From: Photobacterium halotolerans DSM 18316
GTDB taxonomy: Bacteria > Pseudomonadota > Gammaproteobacteria > Enterobacterales > Vibrionaceae
Direction: 5' to 3'
NCBI RefSeq assembly: GCF_000425165.1
Contig: NZ_AULG01000013.1
Location: forward strand, 124,001 to 188,000
DNA: 64,000 bases
Below the pieces are notes generated by a model. The model ran no database searches. It was not told the origin of the DNA and was given only the letters and a program-made list of their open reading frames with translations. Position 1 is the first letter of the stretch, and the number at the start of each line of letters is the position of its first letter. Both the position numbers and the translations under genes were made by a program. Below, in pieces: positions 16,498 to 25,599 of this stretch.

Positions 16498-17406
16498 ATG
16501 GCAAAGACAGATGACATGGCGTTGTTTGTTCAGGTGGTGAAATCAGGTGGACTGGCGGCCGCAGGGCGTAAGCTGGGGTTGTCGCCTGCCAGCATGACCG
16601 CCCGGATGAACCAGCTTGAACACAGATACCAAACCCGTTTGCTGAACAGAAATACCCGGCATATTTCGATGACTGAAGCGGGCTATCGATTTTACCAGGC
16701 GTGTCTGAGGGTAGTGGAAGAAGTGGAAGCCGCAGAAGCGGTATTAACGCAATCTGAAGCTGAGCTGTCAGGTTCCCTGCGCATTACTGCGCCGTCTGAC
16801 TTTGGCAGGCAATACGTGGCGCCGGCATTGGCGGCGTTTTCTGAGGCCCATCCTAAGGTGGCACCGCATCTGTATCTGACCGATGGCATGGTAAAACTGG
16901 TGGATGAAGGCATAGACATTGCCATCCGGCTGGGCAACTTGCCTGACAGCAACCTGATTGCAAAGTCGTTAGTGTCGAATCGGCGCGTGGTATGTGCATC
17001 ACCGGCTTATCTGGCGAAAGCGGGGCAACCGGCGCATCCCGATGATCTTCGTCATCACAGGTGCTTAGTGATGGAGTGGGCCGGACAAATCATGAATGAG
17101 TGGCACTTTGTTACAGACAAGGGCCCGATCACAGTGGACGTCGAACCGGCGATGATTTGTACCGATGGCGCTTTGGTGCGTCAATGGGCAGTAGAAGGCT
17201 GCGGTATTGCGATGAAGTCCTGGTGGGATGTCCGGCAGGATGTGCTGGACGGCCGGTTACAGGTGCTGTTTGATGATCAGGTCAGAGGATTGAGTCTCAG
17301 TGATACCGGATCTGTCGCTTTGCAGATTGTCTATCCCGGCCGCAAATTCCAGCCAAGGCAAGTGAACGCTTTTTCGCAGTTTCTGATGGACTGGATGGAA
17401 AAATAA
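16498..17406 (+). CDS. LysR-type regulator, divergent to the dehydrogenase
   Basis: 302 residues. The N-terminal winged helix (MALFVQVVKSGGLAAAGRKL, SPASMTARMNQLEHRYQTRL) is of the AaeR/DsdC-like branch with LLNRNTRHISMTEAG. An effector-binding domain follows. It is transcribed divergently from the dehydrogenase; the 134-base intergenic region is AT-rich and would hold its operator. The inducer is unknown. Confidence 0.9.
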   Translation: MAKTDDMALFVQVVKSGGLAAAGRKLGLSPASMTARMNQLEHRYQTRLLNRNTRHISMTEAGYRFYQACLRVVEEVEAAEAVLTQSEAELSGSLRITAPSDFGRQYVAPALAAFSEAHPKVAPHLYLTDGMVKLVDEGIDIAIRLGNLPDSNLIAKSLVSNRRVVCASPAYLAKAGQPAHPDDLRHHRCLVMEWAGQIMNEWHFVTDKGPITVDVEPAMICTDGALVRQWAVEGCGIAMKSWWDVRQDVLDGRLQVLFDDQVRGLSLSDTGSVALQIVYPGRKFQPRQVNAFSQFLMDWMEK

Positions 17407-17409
17407 CAA

Positions 17410-17438
17410 GACTTCCCTAGCGTAGCTTCAGGGAAGTC
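17410..17438. terminator. Hairpin between convergent LysR and MFS genes
   Basis: GACTTCCCT pairs perfectly over nine bases with AGGGAAGTC around an 11-base loop. It has no T tract on either side, so termination strength is uncertain. Confidence 0.45.
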
Positions 17439-17459
17439 GTTGCAGTGATTGTCTTGTCC

Positions 17460-18650
17460 TCAGGCAATTGAAACCTGCAGATGGGAACCTTTCCGGTATA
17501 ACAGCTGCATGATCAAACCGGATGCCAGCACAATGACGCCCATAATGACAAAACCTATTTCAGTGATCTGCAGGTAGCTTAACGCCGCAATCAAGACATA
17601 ACTCAGGCTCTGACTCAGGGTCGAGAATAATTTCAGACCGCCTTCTATCCGGCCCCGTTCGTGTACATTGACTTCGTGGTTGAGCTTATTGGTGCGGGCG
17701 ATACGGTTTAAAGCGTTGAAAAAGCCCAGAATCACGGTGAGCGAAACCAGTACAACCGACGTTAACCACATAGCCATGACGATCAGCAGGCTGCCCATGG
17801 TGATCACCGAATACATCATGGCTTTTTCATGGCTGATGCGTGCCAGCAAACGCGTCACCAGCAGGCCGGTAAGCAAGGCGCCGATGCCATAGCTCAGCGA
17901 CCAGGACGCAAACCAGCTGCCACTGATGTTGTGCTCAGAGAAATATACTGGCACCAGTTTCGCCAGATAGGTGAGCATAGGATAGGTCAGGCAGGATAAC
18001 GCCAGAAACAGGTAGAAAGCGGGCTGGCGGGTGAAGATGGTTTTGCTCTCGGCCAATTGTCTGAAAAACGCCTGAGGTTGACTGGACGCCAACCGGCGGC
18101 GATACGGTGTCAGCCAGTAGCTCAGCGCGGCAATGCCGGAGGCCAGCGTCGCCAGCAAGGCAAATTCGTTCATCGACCAGGACGTCAGCAGCACTATGCC
18201 CGCTGCCCCGGCACTGAGCGTGGTCAGTTGCATGACGACTTCCTGCTGGCCGGTGACTCTGGCGTAGTCAGCTTTGTCATAGTTCTCCTGAGTGAAAGCA
18301 TTATTGGTGCTCCAGGCGACATCATTAGTCAGCCAGAAGATCAGTTGCGCCAGTGCCAGCAACCAGATGGAATCGGCCTGAAACCGGAAAGCGATCAGCA
18401 CAGACAGTGCGGTCAGTGACTGAATCACCTGGATGACGATCAGAATGGCTTTGCGTGAATGCCTGTCAATCAGCGTGGCGGTGAAAGGGGTGGCGATAAA
18501 TGACAAGGCAGTGCAAGTGAGCGAGACAGCCGCCACGAAGACCCCCATGTCGCCCTGATTCAGCATGATCCAAGGCAGTGCCAGCATGAACATCCCGGAT
18601 GAAATACCGTCAAAAAAGCGCCCGGTGAGATAAGTCGCAGTGCGTGACAT
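17460..18650 (-). CDS. MFS transporter controlled by SoxR
   Basis: A 396-residue membrane protein with about 11-12 hydrophobic segments and the MFS loop motif after TM2 (TATLIDRHSRKAILIV). It resembles the drug-efflux/enterobactin-exporter-like branch of MFS. Its promoter carries a SoxR box, and the soxR gene is divergent. The predicted role is export of redox-active compounds or their toxic products from the cytoplasm; this comes from the regulation, not from substrate evidence. Confidence 0.85.
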   Translation of the reverse strand: MSRTATYLTGRFFDGISSGMFMLALPWIMLNQGDMGVFVAAVSLTCTALSFIATPFTATLIDRHSRKAILIVIQVIQSLTALSVLIAFRFQADSIWLLALAQLIFWLTNDVAWSTNNAFTQENYDKADYARVTGQQEVVMQLTTLSAGAAGIVLLTSWSMNEFALLATLASGIAALSYWLTPYRRRLASSQPQAFFRQLAESKTIFTRQPAFYLFLALSCLTYPMLTYLAKLVPVYFSEHNISGSWFASWSLSYGIGALLTGLLVTRLLARISHEKAMMYSVITMGSLLIVMAMWLTSVVLVSLTVILGFFNALNRIARTNKLNHEVNVHERGRIEGGLKLFSTLSQSLSYVLIAALSYLQITEIGFVIMGVIVLASGLIMQLLYRKGSHLQVSIA

Positions 18651-18687
18651 CCGTGTTTCCTTATTGGTTATTGTTAGTGATGGGCAG

Positions 18688-18718
18688 AGCTTAAAACCTC
18701 AAGTAAACTTGAGGTCAA
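18688..18718 (-). promoter_or_regulatory. SoxR box in an over-spaced promoter
   Basis: CCTCAAG-TAAA-CTTGAGG at 18697-18714 is nearly identical to the E. coli soxS operator. On the minus strand it lies between TTGACC (-35, 18713-18718) and TAAGCT (-10, 18688-18693). The spacer is 19 bases, as in MerR-family promoters that need an activator to untwist them. It drives the MFS gene. Confidence 0.9.
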
Positions 18719-18755
18719 GAATAAAATACAGATGATCAGCATGTAAGGATTGGCG

Positions 18756-19178
18756 ATGGAAATGACAGTCGGACAGGTTGCAGAACGCTCTAATGTAAAG
18801 GTGTCGGCGCTGCATTTTTACGAGCAGAAAGGGCTGATTCAGAGCTGGCGGAACGCAGGTAATCAGCGCCGCTATGATCGCAGTGTGCTGCGCCGGATTG
18901 CGGTGATCAAAACCGCGCAGCAGCTGGGCATGTCGCTGGAGGAAATCGGCGAGGCGCTGTCGCACCTGCCTGTGGATCACGCACCGACCCAGGAAGAATG
19001 GCAGGCGATGGCGAGTTTATGGCGGCATCAGCTGGATGAACGAATCGCCAAATTGCAAAAACTCAGGGATTCGCTGGGCGATTGTATCGGCTGTGGCTGT
19101 CTGTCACTGAGCCGGTGCCAGCTTCGTAACCCGGATGATGTGCTGGCCGATGAGGGAAATGGGGCTGCGCTACTTTAA
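18756..19178 (+). CDS. soxR: SoxR, redox-sensing MerR-family activator
   Basis: 140 residues. The MerR helix-turn-helix is TVGQVAERSNVKVSALHFYE and the dimerisation helix lies near residues 80-115. The [2Fe-2S] cluster motif CIGCGCLSLSRC is followed by QLRNPDDVLADEG. All four cluster cysteines are present. ATG 18756 has TAAGGA at 18744-18749. It controls the adjacent MFS gene rather than a soxS gene, the common arrangement outside enterobacteria, where SoxR answers redox-cycling metabolites. Confidence 0.94.
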   Translation: MEMTVGQVAERSNVKVSALHFYEQKGLIQSWRNAGNQRRYDRSVLRRIAVIKTAQQLGMSLEEIGEALSHLPVDHAPTQEEWQAMASLWRHQLDERIAKLQKLRDSLGDCIGCGCLSLSRCQLRNPDDVLADEGNGAALL

Positions 19179-19183
19179 AATTG

Positions 19184-19198
19184 TTTATTAAACAATGA
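19184..19198. terminator. AT-rich palindrome after soxR
   Basis: TTGTTTA-t-TAAACAA, seven pairs around one base, about 10 bases past the soxR stop. It may be a weak end signal or a protein site. Confidence 0.3.
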
Positions 19199-19232
19199 GT
19201 TAGTTTGTTATTGCAATTGATTTATATTTTAC

Positions 19233-19261
19233 ATGACAAGGTGAAAAGTGCTGATTATAAT
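19233..19261 (+). promoter_or_regulatory. Sigma-70 promoter of the DUF486 gene
   Basis: ATGACA at 19233-19238 and a perfect TATAAT at 19256-19261 are 17 bases apart. The start would be near 19268, giving a 33-base leader. Confidence 0.6.
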
Positions 19262-19300
19262 CCGCGCATTCTCTGGCCGGTAAACTGAATCACTTTCTCT

Positions 19301-19654
19301 ATGCAACCTACACTGATTACGATTTTTCTGCTGCTGTGCAGTAATGTATTTATGACGTTTGCCTGGTACGGACATTTAAAAGATCTGAACAGCAAACCCT
19401 GGGTCATTGCCGCTTTCCTGAGCTGGGGAATTGCGTTGTTTGAATACCTGCTGCAGGTGCCGGCGAACCGCATCGGCTTTACTGTGATGAGTGTCGGGCA
19501 ACTGAAAATCCTGCAGGAAGTGATCACCCTGTCTGTCTTTGTGCCTTTCGCGTTTTACTACCTGAAAGAGCCGCTGAAACTCGATTACCTCTGGGCCGGG
19601 TTGTGTATGCTGGGCGCGGTTTTCTTTATGTTCCGCAGCAAGCTGGGGGTCTGA
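19301..19654 (+). CDS. DUF486 (DMT-like) small membrane protein
   Basis: 117 residues with four hydrophobic segments: LITIFLLLCSNVFMTFAWYG, WVIAAFLSWGIALFEYLLQV, a central VITLSVFVPFAFYYL, and LWAGLCMLGAVFFMF. NRIGFTVMSVGQLKILQEVI is typical of DUF486. It is a half-size drug/metabolite-transporter-like protein whose substrate is unknown. It has its own promoter. Confidence 0.9.
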   Translation: MQPTLITIFLLLCSNVFMTFAWYGHLKDLNSKPWVIAAFLSWGIALFEYLLQVPANRIGFTVMSVGQLKILQEVITLSVFVPFAFYYLKEPLKLDYLWAGLCMLGAVFFMFRSKLGV

Positions 19655-19710
19655 TCCCAGCCTGTAGTGGTGCATCCGGCAAGCGAGAGCAAAACAGTAT
19701 GATGTCTCTG

Positions 19711-20613
19711 CTATCTGTTTACGGCCAGCTTCTGACTGAAAAAATCGACCGCTGCCCTGATTTTCGGCACCTGATAGCGGGGTGAGTAATACAGCAGATA
19801 GAGCCCCAGGCGCTCGGCAGACAGGCAGACCGGCGCGGGAAGCTCGACCTTGATGAGCTTGCCTTCATCCCTGTCTTCGAAGGTTGACCAGTTTGGCAGC
19901 AGCGCCATCACTTTTCCTGCCATCATCAGCTCACGAATATAGCGGCCGGAATTGGTCACAACATACGGTTCCAGTTCCAGAGGCAGCCATTGCCCTTCTC
20001 TGACGATCCCCCACTTTAAAATGTGCTTTGGACTCCGGTAGTAAGCCAGATGGTGAGCGTGCAGTTCAGTATGATCAGTTGGCAGGCCATATCGCTCAAT
20101 GTACTGAGGTGTCGCGCACAGATGTGGCGTGTTATCGCATAACCAGCGTGCGTGAATACGTTCATCCGGCAGATATCCGCCACGAATAGCGATATCAATT
20201 TCTGCTTTCGACAGATCGGTCAGGCGGTCTGACACATCGATATCGAGTTTGATATCAGGATACAGCGCCTCGAATTCACTCAGATGCGGCAGTACCTGAC
20301 TGTCAAAGTAGTGGCTCATACAACTGATGGTCAAAATGCCCGACGGGGTTTGCTGATAGGTGTTCACCAGCTCCTCCGCCTGACGAATTTGCTCAAGGAC
20401 CTGCTGGCATTGTGTCAGGTAGGCTTTGCCCACTTCAGTCAGGTTGATGGTCCGTGTGCTGCGTTTGATGAGCTCAGTGCCGAGTTGCGCTTCAAGCCAG
20501 CTCAGTTGCCGCGAGGCACTGGAAACGGGAAGACGTAATTGCTTTGCGGCGCTGGAAATGCTGCCACACTGTAATGTGGTGACAAACACTTCCATGGCTT
20601 TGAGTTTATCCAT
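19711..20613 (-). CDS. LysR-type regulator, divergent to an MDR reductase
   Basis: 300 residues. The DNA-binding domain has MEVFVTTLQCGSISSAAKQL and SSASRQLSWLEAQLGTELIK, followed by RSTRTINLTEVGKAYL. The domain branch is like LysR regulators of oxidoreductases (CrgA-like). It is divergent from the NADP oxidoreductase at 20719; the shared 105-base intergenic region is AT-rich. Confidence 0.9.
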   Translation of the reverse strand: MDKLKAMEVFVTTLQCGSISSAAKQLRLPVSSASRQLSWLEAQLGTELIKRSTRTINLTEVGKAYLTQCQQVLEQIRQAEELVNTYQQTPSGILTISCMSHYFDSQVLPHLSEFEALYPDIKLDIDVSDRLTDLSKAEIDIAIRGGYLPDERIHARWLCDNTPHLCATPQYIERYGLPTDHTELHAHHLAYYRSPKHILKWGIVREGQWLPLELEPYVVTNSGRYIRELMMAGKVMALLPNWSTFEDRDEGKLIKVELPAPVCLSAERLGLYLLYYSPRYQVPKIRAAVDFFSQKLAVNR

Positions 20614-20718
20614 GTTTATTTTCCCATTTTGAGCAAAAGTGTTTCTTTATTTTGCTGTCTTATTTTCATTTTCAGCAAGAGTTAGAGTGTGCCTCAAGAC
20701 AACAAAAGGAACAAGATC

Positions 20719-21708
20719 ATGAATTACAGTGCCATTCTTCTGAAAAAGCGTCCTGACATCACCATCACGTCAGATATTTTTGAAAAAGTGTCTAAGCCAG
20801 TGCCGGAAATTGCCGAGGGCGAGTTTCTGGTCAAGCAAACCCACATGTCACTGGACCCGGCCATGCGCGGCTGGATGAGTGCCGATCGTGAAAGTTACAT
20901 TCCGCCTGTGGAGCTGGGAGAAGTGATGCGCTCAAGCGGCATCGGTGATGTGGTGGAATCCCGCCACCCGGATTTTCCGGTGGGAACCCGTGTGATGGGT
21001 ATGATGGGCTGGACGGAATATTTTGTTGCCAAAGGCGGTTTGTCGCCCGTGCCGACCAGTGTGCCGCAGGAAGCCTTGCTCTCTGTGGTGGCCTTGCCGG
21101 GCGTGACGGCCTATCACGGCCTGTATGAAGTGCTGAAACCGCAAGCGGGACAGACACTGGTGGTGACAGGCGCAGCAGGCTCTGTGGGATCTATGGTTGG
21201 CCAGTTAGCGAAGCTGGAAGGCGTGACTGTCATCGGTGTGGCTGGCAGCGATGAAAAATGCCACTGGCTGACAGAGACACTGGGTTTTGATGCCGCAATC
21301 AACTATCACGATGAGGATTTCGCAGCCAAGCTGGCAACCGCAACCCCCAACGGCATTGACTTATTTTTTGAAAATACCGGCGGCGTTGCGCAGGAGCACA
21401 TTTATCAACGCATGAACGCCCATGGCCGTGTGGCTGTCTGCGGCATGATTGCCGACTACAACACAGCGACACCACAACCTGGCCCGAACTGGATGAATAT
21501 TGTGCGTAAACGACTGATGATACAGGGCTTTACTATGCCGGATCATTTCCATCGGTTTGCGGAATACGGTCAAAAACTGGCAGAGTTGATGATGGACGGC
21601 AAGCTGCAGTATCGTGCTCATACCCTGCAAGGGCTGGATAGTGCCATTGAAGGGATTAACCTGCTGTTCTCCGGTGAGAATAAAGGTAAGTTGATCGTCG
21701 AGCTTTAA
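20719..21708 (+). CDS. NADP-dependent MDR oxidoreductase (CurA/leukotriene-dehydrogenase-like)
   Basis: 329 residues. The start MNYSAILLKKRPDITIT has AAAGGA eight bases upstream. Signatures are THMSLDPAMRGWMS, the nucleotide-binding VVTGAAGSVGSMVGQLAKLEG near residue 150, and the C-terminal GKLIVEL. The family reduces activated double bonds of enones and curcumin-like compounds with NADPH. Probable control by the divergent LysR regulator suggests inducible detoxification. Confidence 0.87.
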   Translation: MNYSAILLKKRPDITITSDIFEKVSKPVPEIAEGEFLVKQTHMSLDPAMRGWMSADRESYIPPVELGEVMRSSGIGDVVESRHPDFPVGTRVMGMMGWTEYFVAKGGLSPVPTSVPQEALLSVVALPGVTAYHGLYEVLKPQAGQTLVVTGAAGSVGSMVGQLAKLEGVTVIGVAGSDEKCHWLTETLGFDAAINYHDEDFAAKLATATPNGIDLFFENTGGVAQEHIYQRMNAHGRVAVCGMIADYNTATPQPGPNWMNIVRKRLMIQGFTMPDHFHRFAEYGQKLAELMMDGKLQYRAHTLQGLDSAIEGINLLFSGENKGKLIVEL

Positions 21709-21715
21709 AGGCTTT

Positions 21716-21743
21716 CACGGCCGTATCGATGGATGCGGCCGTG
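21716..21743. terminator. Hairpin after the oxidoreductase gene
   Basis: CACGGCCG (21716-21723) pairs perfectly with CGGCCGTG (21736-21743). It lies between convergent genes, without a T tract. Confidence 0.4.
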
Positions 21744-21819
21744 CTGTATGACAGTGTCTGCGATCAGAACTTCATCTGATCCTTGCCGGGCCAATGGTAG
21801 ATATTTAGCACTTTTGATT

Positions 21820-22755
21820 TCACCGTTGCTTCAGACTGTCCACCAAAGCCTGTTCGGCATCATTAAAGCGTGACGAGGGATTGAACAGCAATTGTATATC
21901 CGACTCGGGTAAATCATGGTAAGGCGGTAACTGCCATAACAGAGAACGTTCTACATGTGGCTCAGCCAAATGCAACGGGAGAACGCCGATCCCGACTCCG
22001 TTAATGATCATCCGGGTCACTTCTTCAACATGACAGGAACTGCCACGTACATGCTGCCCGATTGACGCGAGGGCACGGATGGCGGTCACCGCCCCCATGT
22101 GTTCGCCGCCAAGCACGTCTGAAGTAAACGCCACATAGGCCTCACCTCGCAGGTCTTCCAGCTTCAATCCTTCACGCCCGTACAGGGCGTGACCGGGTCC
22201 GCAATAGAGAGCGTACTGCTCGCGCAGTAAAAAGCGGCTCTCCAGCGATTCAGGTACGACGCCATCGCAAACACCAAGGGTGATGGTGCATTTCTCCAAT
22301 TCCGACAGAATGGTGGCTGTGGTCGAGACCTCACAGGATACAGTCACCTTGGGATGATCCCTGAAGAAGCGACTCAGAACTTCATCCAGATAATCGCTGA
22401 CCACATGGCTGATGGTCATGATGCGGATGTGCCCCAGGGTATCCGCCTGGGATTCGCTGACGAATTCGTTCAACCGGGATACAGTGCGGTAAATCGACAT
22501 GGCCTCGTCATAGAGTGTTTGACCTGCATGGGTTAACTCGAAGCGGCCCGGTCGCCGCTCGATAAGTTTCCGCTCCAGTGTCGATTCCAGCCGCTTCAGG
22601 GCAGCGCTGATGGTTGGCTGTTGCAGGCAGAGTCGGTCCGCAGCCGCGGTGATGCTTTGCTCCTGAACAATCACAATATAGGTACGTAGCAAATTCCAAT
22701 CCAGACGGGAGGCGAAGCGCTCAAGCTGGTTGTAGTGTGCGGATGACTCGTCCAT
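21820..22755 (-). CDS. LysR-type regulator of the racemase/YjiH operon
   Basis: 311 residues from ATG 22755, which has GGAG nine bases upstream; an upstream in-frame ATG at 22794 would add 13 residues. The helix-turn-helix is TYIVIVQEQSITAAADRLCL, and LQQPTISAALKRLESTLERK is followed by LIERRPGRFELTHAG. It is divergent to the racemase-like gene over a 140-base spacer and is its likely regulator. Confidence 0.88.
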   Translation of the reverse strand: MDESSAHYNQLERFASRLDWNLLRTYIVIVQEQSITAAADRLCLQQPTISAALKRLESTLERKLIERRPGRFELTHAGQTLYDEAMSIYRTVSRLNEFVSESQADTLGHIRIMTISHVVSDYLDEVLSRFFRDHPKVTVSCEVSTTATILSELEKCTITLGVCDGVVPESLESRFLLREQYALYCGPGHALYGREGLKLEDLRGEAYVAFTSDVLGGEHMGAVTAIRALASIGQHVRGSSCHVEEVTRMIINGVGIGVLPLHLAEPHVERSLLWQLPPYHDLPESDIQLLFNPSSRFNDAEQALVDSLKQR

Positions 22756-22894
22756 GAGCAGGATCTCCAATGATTCGTTTTTTAGTATGTACATAGACCA
22801 AATTTATATCAAACATAGAGTTTAACATTTAGATTAATAGCTGTTTTTCACTTAGCTTTAAACCCTAGAGTATCTTTCTGCCTGGGGAATACAG

Positions 22895-24019
22895 ATGAAT
22901 CCATCCGCCCGCCTTGATATAAATTTGCAACAGTTGGCCGATAATGCCCGGACCGTCACCGATTGGTGCCACCAGTCGGGTATCGAGATTGCAGGGGTCG
23001 TTAAAGCAGCCTGTGGCGACGTACGTATTGCCCATGCATTTACCGAAGGTGGTGTCGACATGTTGGCAGACTCCCGCCTGGAGAACATCGACCGGCTGCG
23101 GCGCGCAGGATTGCAACAACCCATGTTGTTGCTGCGTTCTCCTTCTCCCAGCCAGGCTTCACAAGTGGTTGAGCAATGCGACCTCAGTCTGAATTCGGAA
23201 CTGGCCTCGCTGCGTGCATTGTCTGCTACTGCCGAACAACTGGGCAAACGTCACGCGGTCATCCTGATGGTGGAACTGGGGGATCGGCGGGAAGGCATTT
23301 TACCTGGGCGACTGCCGGATATGGTGGCCAGGATTCAGGACTTGCCGGGATTGGATCTGGTCGGTATCGGGACCAACCTCGGTTGCATTGGTGGTGTGCG
23401 TACCACGGAATACAACCTTGGGCAGTTGGTGCAATGCGCCGAACGGGTCGAGCAACAACTTCAGCGCTCACTGCGCTATATCTCCGGCGGCAATTCGGGC
23501 GCACTGCCGTTGCTGCTGCAACAGCGGATTCCAGAACGCATCAATCACCTACGTATTGGCTTTACCATCCTGCAGGGAAAAAATCCTTTCACCGATCAAC
23601 CCCTGTCCGGTCTGAACACCGGACTATTCACCTTAAATGCCGAACTGATTGAGATTCAGACTAAGGCGTCCATGCCCGAGGGAGATATTGTTGTCGACGC
23701 CTTCGGCCACGTGCCTCAGTTCGAGGATCGCGGTGACCGGATACGCGGCATCGTCGGTTTTGGACGCCTGGACACCGACCTGGCCACCCTATTGCCGCGC
23801 GACCCCGGTGTTGAAGTATTGGGCGCCTCTTCGGATCACCTGGTATTGGATTTGACTGAGAGCCGGCCCTGGCGCGTTGGCGATTCACTCAGCTTTGATC
23901 TCGGCTACGGAGCTTCAGTCCAGGGCATCCTGTCGCCCTATGTTCGCAAAACATTTATCCACGATGCTCAGGCTGATAGGGGGCATCGTCATAGAGCTGT
24001 CCCCAGGAGCGTCGAATAA
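22895..24019 (+). CDS. Alanine/ornithine-racemase-family PLP enzyme
   Basis: 374 residues. The fold-type III barrel N terminus has RLDINLQQLADNARTV and the PLP lysine in GIEIAGVVKAACGDVRIA near residue 40. RYISGGNSGALPLL and INHLRIGFTILQGKN are typical of the ornithine-racemase/YhfX-like branch, and the C terminus has GDSLSFDLGYGA. It probably racemises an amino acid; the substrate is not determined. It precedes a YjiH-type membrane protein by 89 bases, and the pair looks like a catabolic or uptake operon. Confidence 0.8.
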   Translation: MNPSARLDINLQQLADNARTVTDWCHQSGIEIAGVVKAACGDVRIAHAFTEGGVDMLADSRLENIDRLRRAGLQQPMLLLRSPSPSQASQVVEQCDLSLNSELASLRALSATAEQLGKRHAVILMVELGDRREGILPGRLPDMVARIQDLPGLDLVGIGTNLGCIGGVRTTEYNLGQLVQCAERVEQQLQRSLRYISGGNSGALPLLLQQRIPERINHLRIGFTILQGKNPFTDQPLSGLNTGLFTLNAELIEIQTKASMPEGDIVVDAFGHVPQFEDRGDRIRGIVGFGRLDTDLATLLPRDPGVEVLGASSDHLVLDLTESRPWRVGDSLSFDLGYGASVQGILSPYVRKTFIHDAQADRGHRHRAVPRSVE

Positions 24020-24108
24020 AGTACCAGCCCCTGCAAAGGTGAGCACCCACTGTCAAAATGACATTAAACACAACATTAATAATTACAACGATGAACAGGA
24101 GAGCGACC

Positions 24109-25476
24109 ATGAGCACTCAAACCCAAACCCAGCCAAACACGGCAGGTTTTATGGATTACGCCAAATTTATATTGCCGTCTCTGCTCGGCATTCTATTGTT
24201 TCTCGTGCCGATGCAGTTTGACGGCGAACCAACTGTGCTTATCGCCTGGTTTGCAGGCTTATTGCAGAACGCACTCGGCGATGCTCCTCTGTTCGCTATG
24301 ATTCTGATCAACCTGTTTGCGGTACTGAGCGTGCTGGGGCAGTTGGGAGCACCGCCGATACTGCTTAGGACCGAACTCTACCGCGAGTTGTTTTCCGCCG
24401 GTATGTTCTGGACTCTGGTACGCTGTGTCGGCGCTGTGTTCGCAACCATGGTCTATTTCCAATGGGGGCCAGAGCTACTGTGGAATGAAAACACCGGTGG
24501 TCTGATGCTTAACAATCTGGTTTCGCTGCTGTTGGTGATCTTCCTACTCGCTGCCATTTTTCTGCCGCTGCTGTTAATGTTCGGCCTGCTGGAATTCGTC
24601 GGTGCACTGTTCACCCGTTTGTTCCGACCTTTGTTTAAGTTGCCCGGACGATCTGCCGTCGACTGCATGACTTCCTGGGTAGGCGATGCGACCATAGGAG
24701 TGGTTCTGACCAACCTGCAATACGAAAACGGCCACTACACAAAGCGGGAAGCTGCCATCATCGCCACCACCTTCTCACTGGTATCGGTCACCTTTTCCAT
24801 TGTTGTTATTACTTATCTGAACCTTGCTCACATGATTGGTCCCTTCTTCCTGACGGTGCTGGTTGCTGGCCTGACTCTGGCCGTTATCATGCCCCGCATA
24901 CCGCCACTATCGCGGATTGGAGACGAATACTACGAAGGGGCACCAACCATTGATAATGAGGAAATACCTCCCAAGGGAAAATCTGTCTGGTCCTACGGTC
25001 TGGAACGCGCCCTCGCGCAGTCGCAAACGGTCACTGGCCCTGGAGTCATACTGAAGCAAAGCGCTCGCAACGTTCTGGAAATGTGGGTGGGGATTATGCC
25101 GGTGGTCATGGCGTTTGGTACGTTGGCGATTTTGCTGGCCGAATACACACCACTGTTCCGGTATCTGGGGTTGCCATTTCAACCGATACTTAGTCTGCTG
25201 CAGGTACCAGAAGCGGCAGCCGCTGCGCCCGCTATGGTCGTTGGTTTCGCTGATATGTTCCTGCCTGCCGTACTCGGCTCTGGCATCGAGAACGAAATGA
25301 CCCGCTTTATTATTGCCTGCATTTCGGTTACCCAACTCATCTTTATGTCCGAAGTAGGCACCGTTATCCTGCGTAGCAAGATACCGCTTAATTTTCTGAA
25401 TCTGGTGGCTATTTTTCTGTTGCGCACCTTGATTTCCCTGCCCATCGTAGTCGGCATTGCGCATCTGTTGTTTTAA
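24109..25476 (+). CDS. YjiH-family membrane protein (nucleoside-recognition/Gate domain)
   Basis: 455 residues with about 10-11 hydrophobic segments. MDYAKFILPSLLGILLFLVP is near the N terminus. The gate-type sequence PGRSAVDCMTSWVGDATIGV is near residue 180, and SEVGTVILRSKIPLNFLNLV is near the end. Family members (YjiH, YjiG, SpmA-like) are suspected transporters. ATG 24109 has AGGAGAG upstream; the frame opens at 24058. Coupling with a racemase suggests amino acid transport, by inference. Confidence 0.82.
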   Translation: MSTQTQTQPNTAGFMDYAKFILPSLLGILLFLVPMQFDGEPTVLIAWFAGLLQNALGDAPLFAMILINLFAVLSVLGQLGAPPILLRTELYRELFSAGMFWTLVRCVGAVFATMVYFQWGPELLWNENTGGLMLNNLVSLLLVIFLLAAIFLPLLLMFGLLEFVGALFTRLFRPLFKLPGRSAVDCMTSWVGDATIGVVLTNLQYENGHYTKREAAIIATTFSLVSVTFSIVVITYLNLAHMIGPFFLTVLVAGLTLAVIMPRIPPLSRIGDEYYEGAPTIDNEEIPPKGKSVWSYGLERALAQSQTVTGPGVILKQSARNVLEMWVGIMPVVMAFGTLAILLAEYTPLFRYLGLPFQPILSLLQVPEAAAAAPAMVVGFADMFLPAVLGSGIENEMTRFIIACISVTQLIFMSEVGTVILRSKIPLNFLNLVAIFLLRTLISLPIVVGIAHLLF

Positions 25477-25483
25477 GCTCCCT

Positions 25484-25530
25484 TATCAGCTCTCTCTGAG
25501 GTGGAGAGGGCTGGGGTAGCTCTTCTTTCA
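25484..25530 (+). terminator. Probable terminator of the racemase/YjiH operon
   Basis: AGCTCTCTC pairs with GAGAGGGCT around a short purine-rich loop, followed by a T-rich stretch (TCTTCTTTC). It lies a few bases past the YjiH stop. Confidence 0.45.
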
Positions 25531-25599
25531 CTATTACTGCTACTGCAAAACCACAAGTTGGACAGACAAGGGTCGTGACAGGCACTGCAAATTCTGCGG

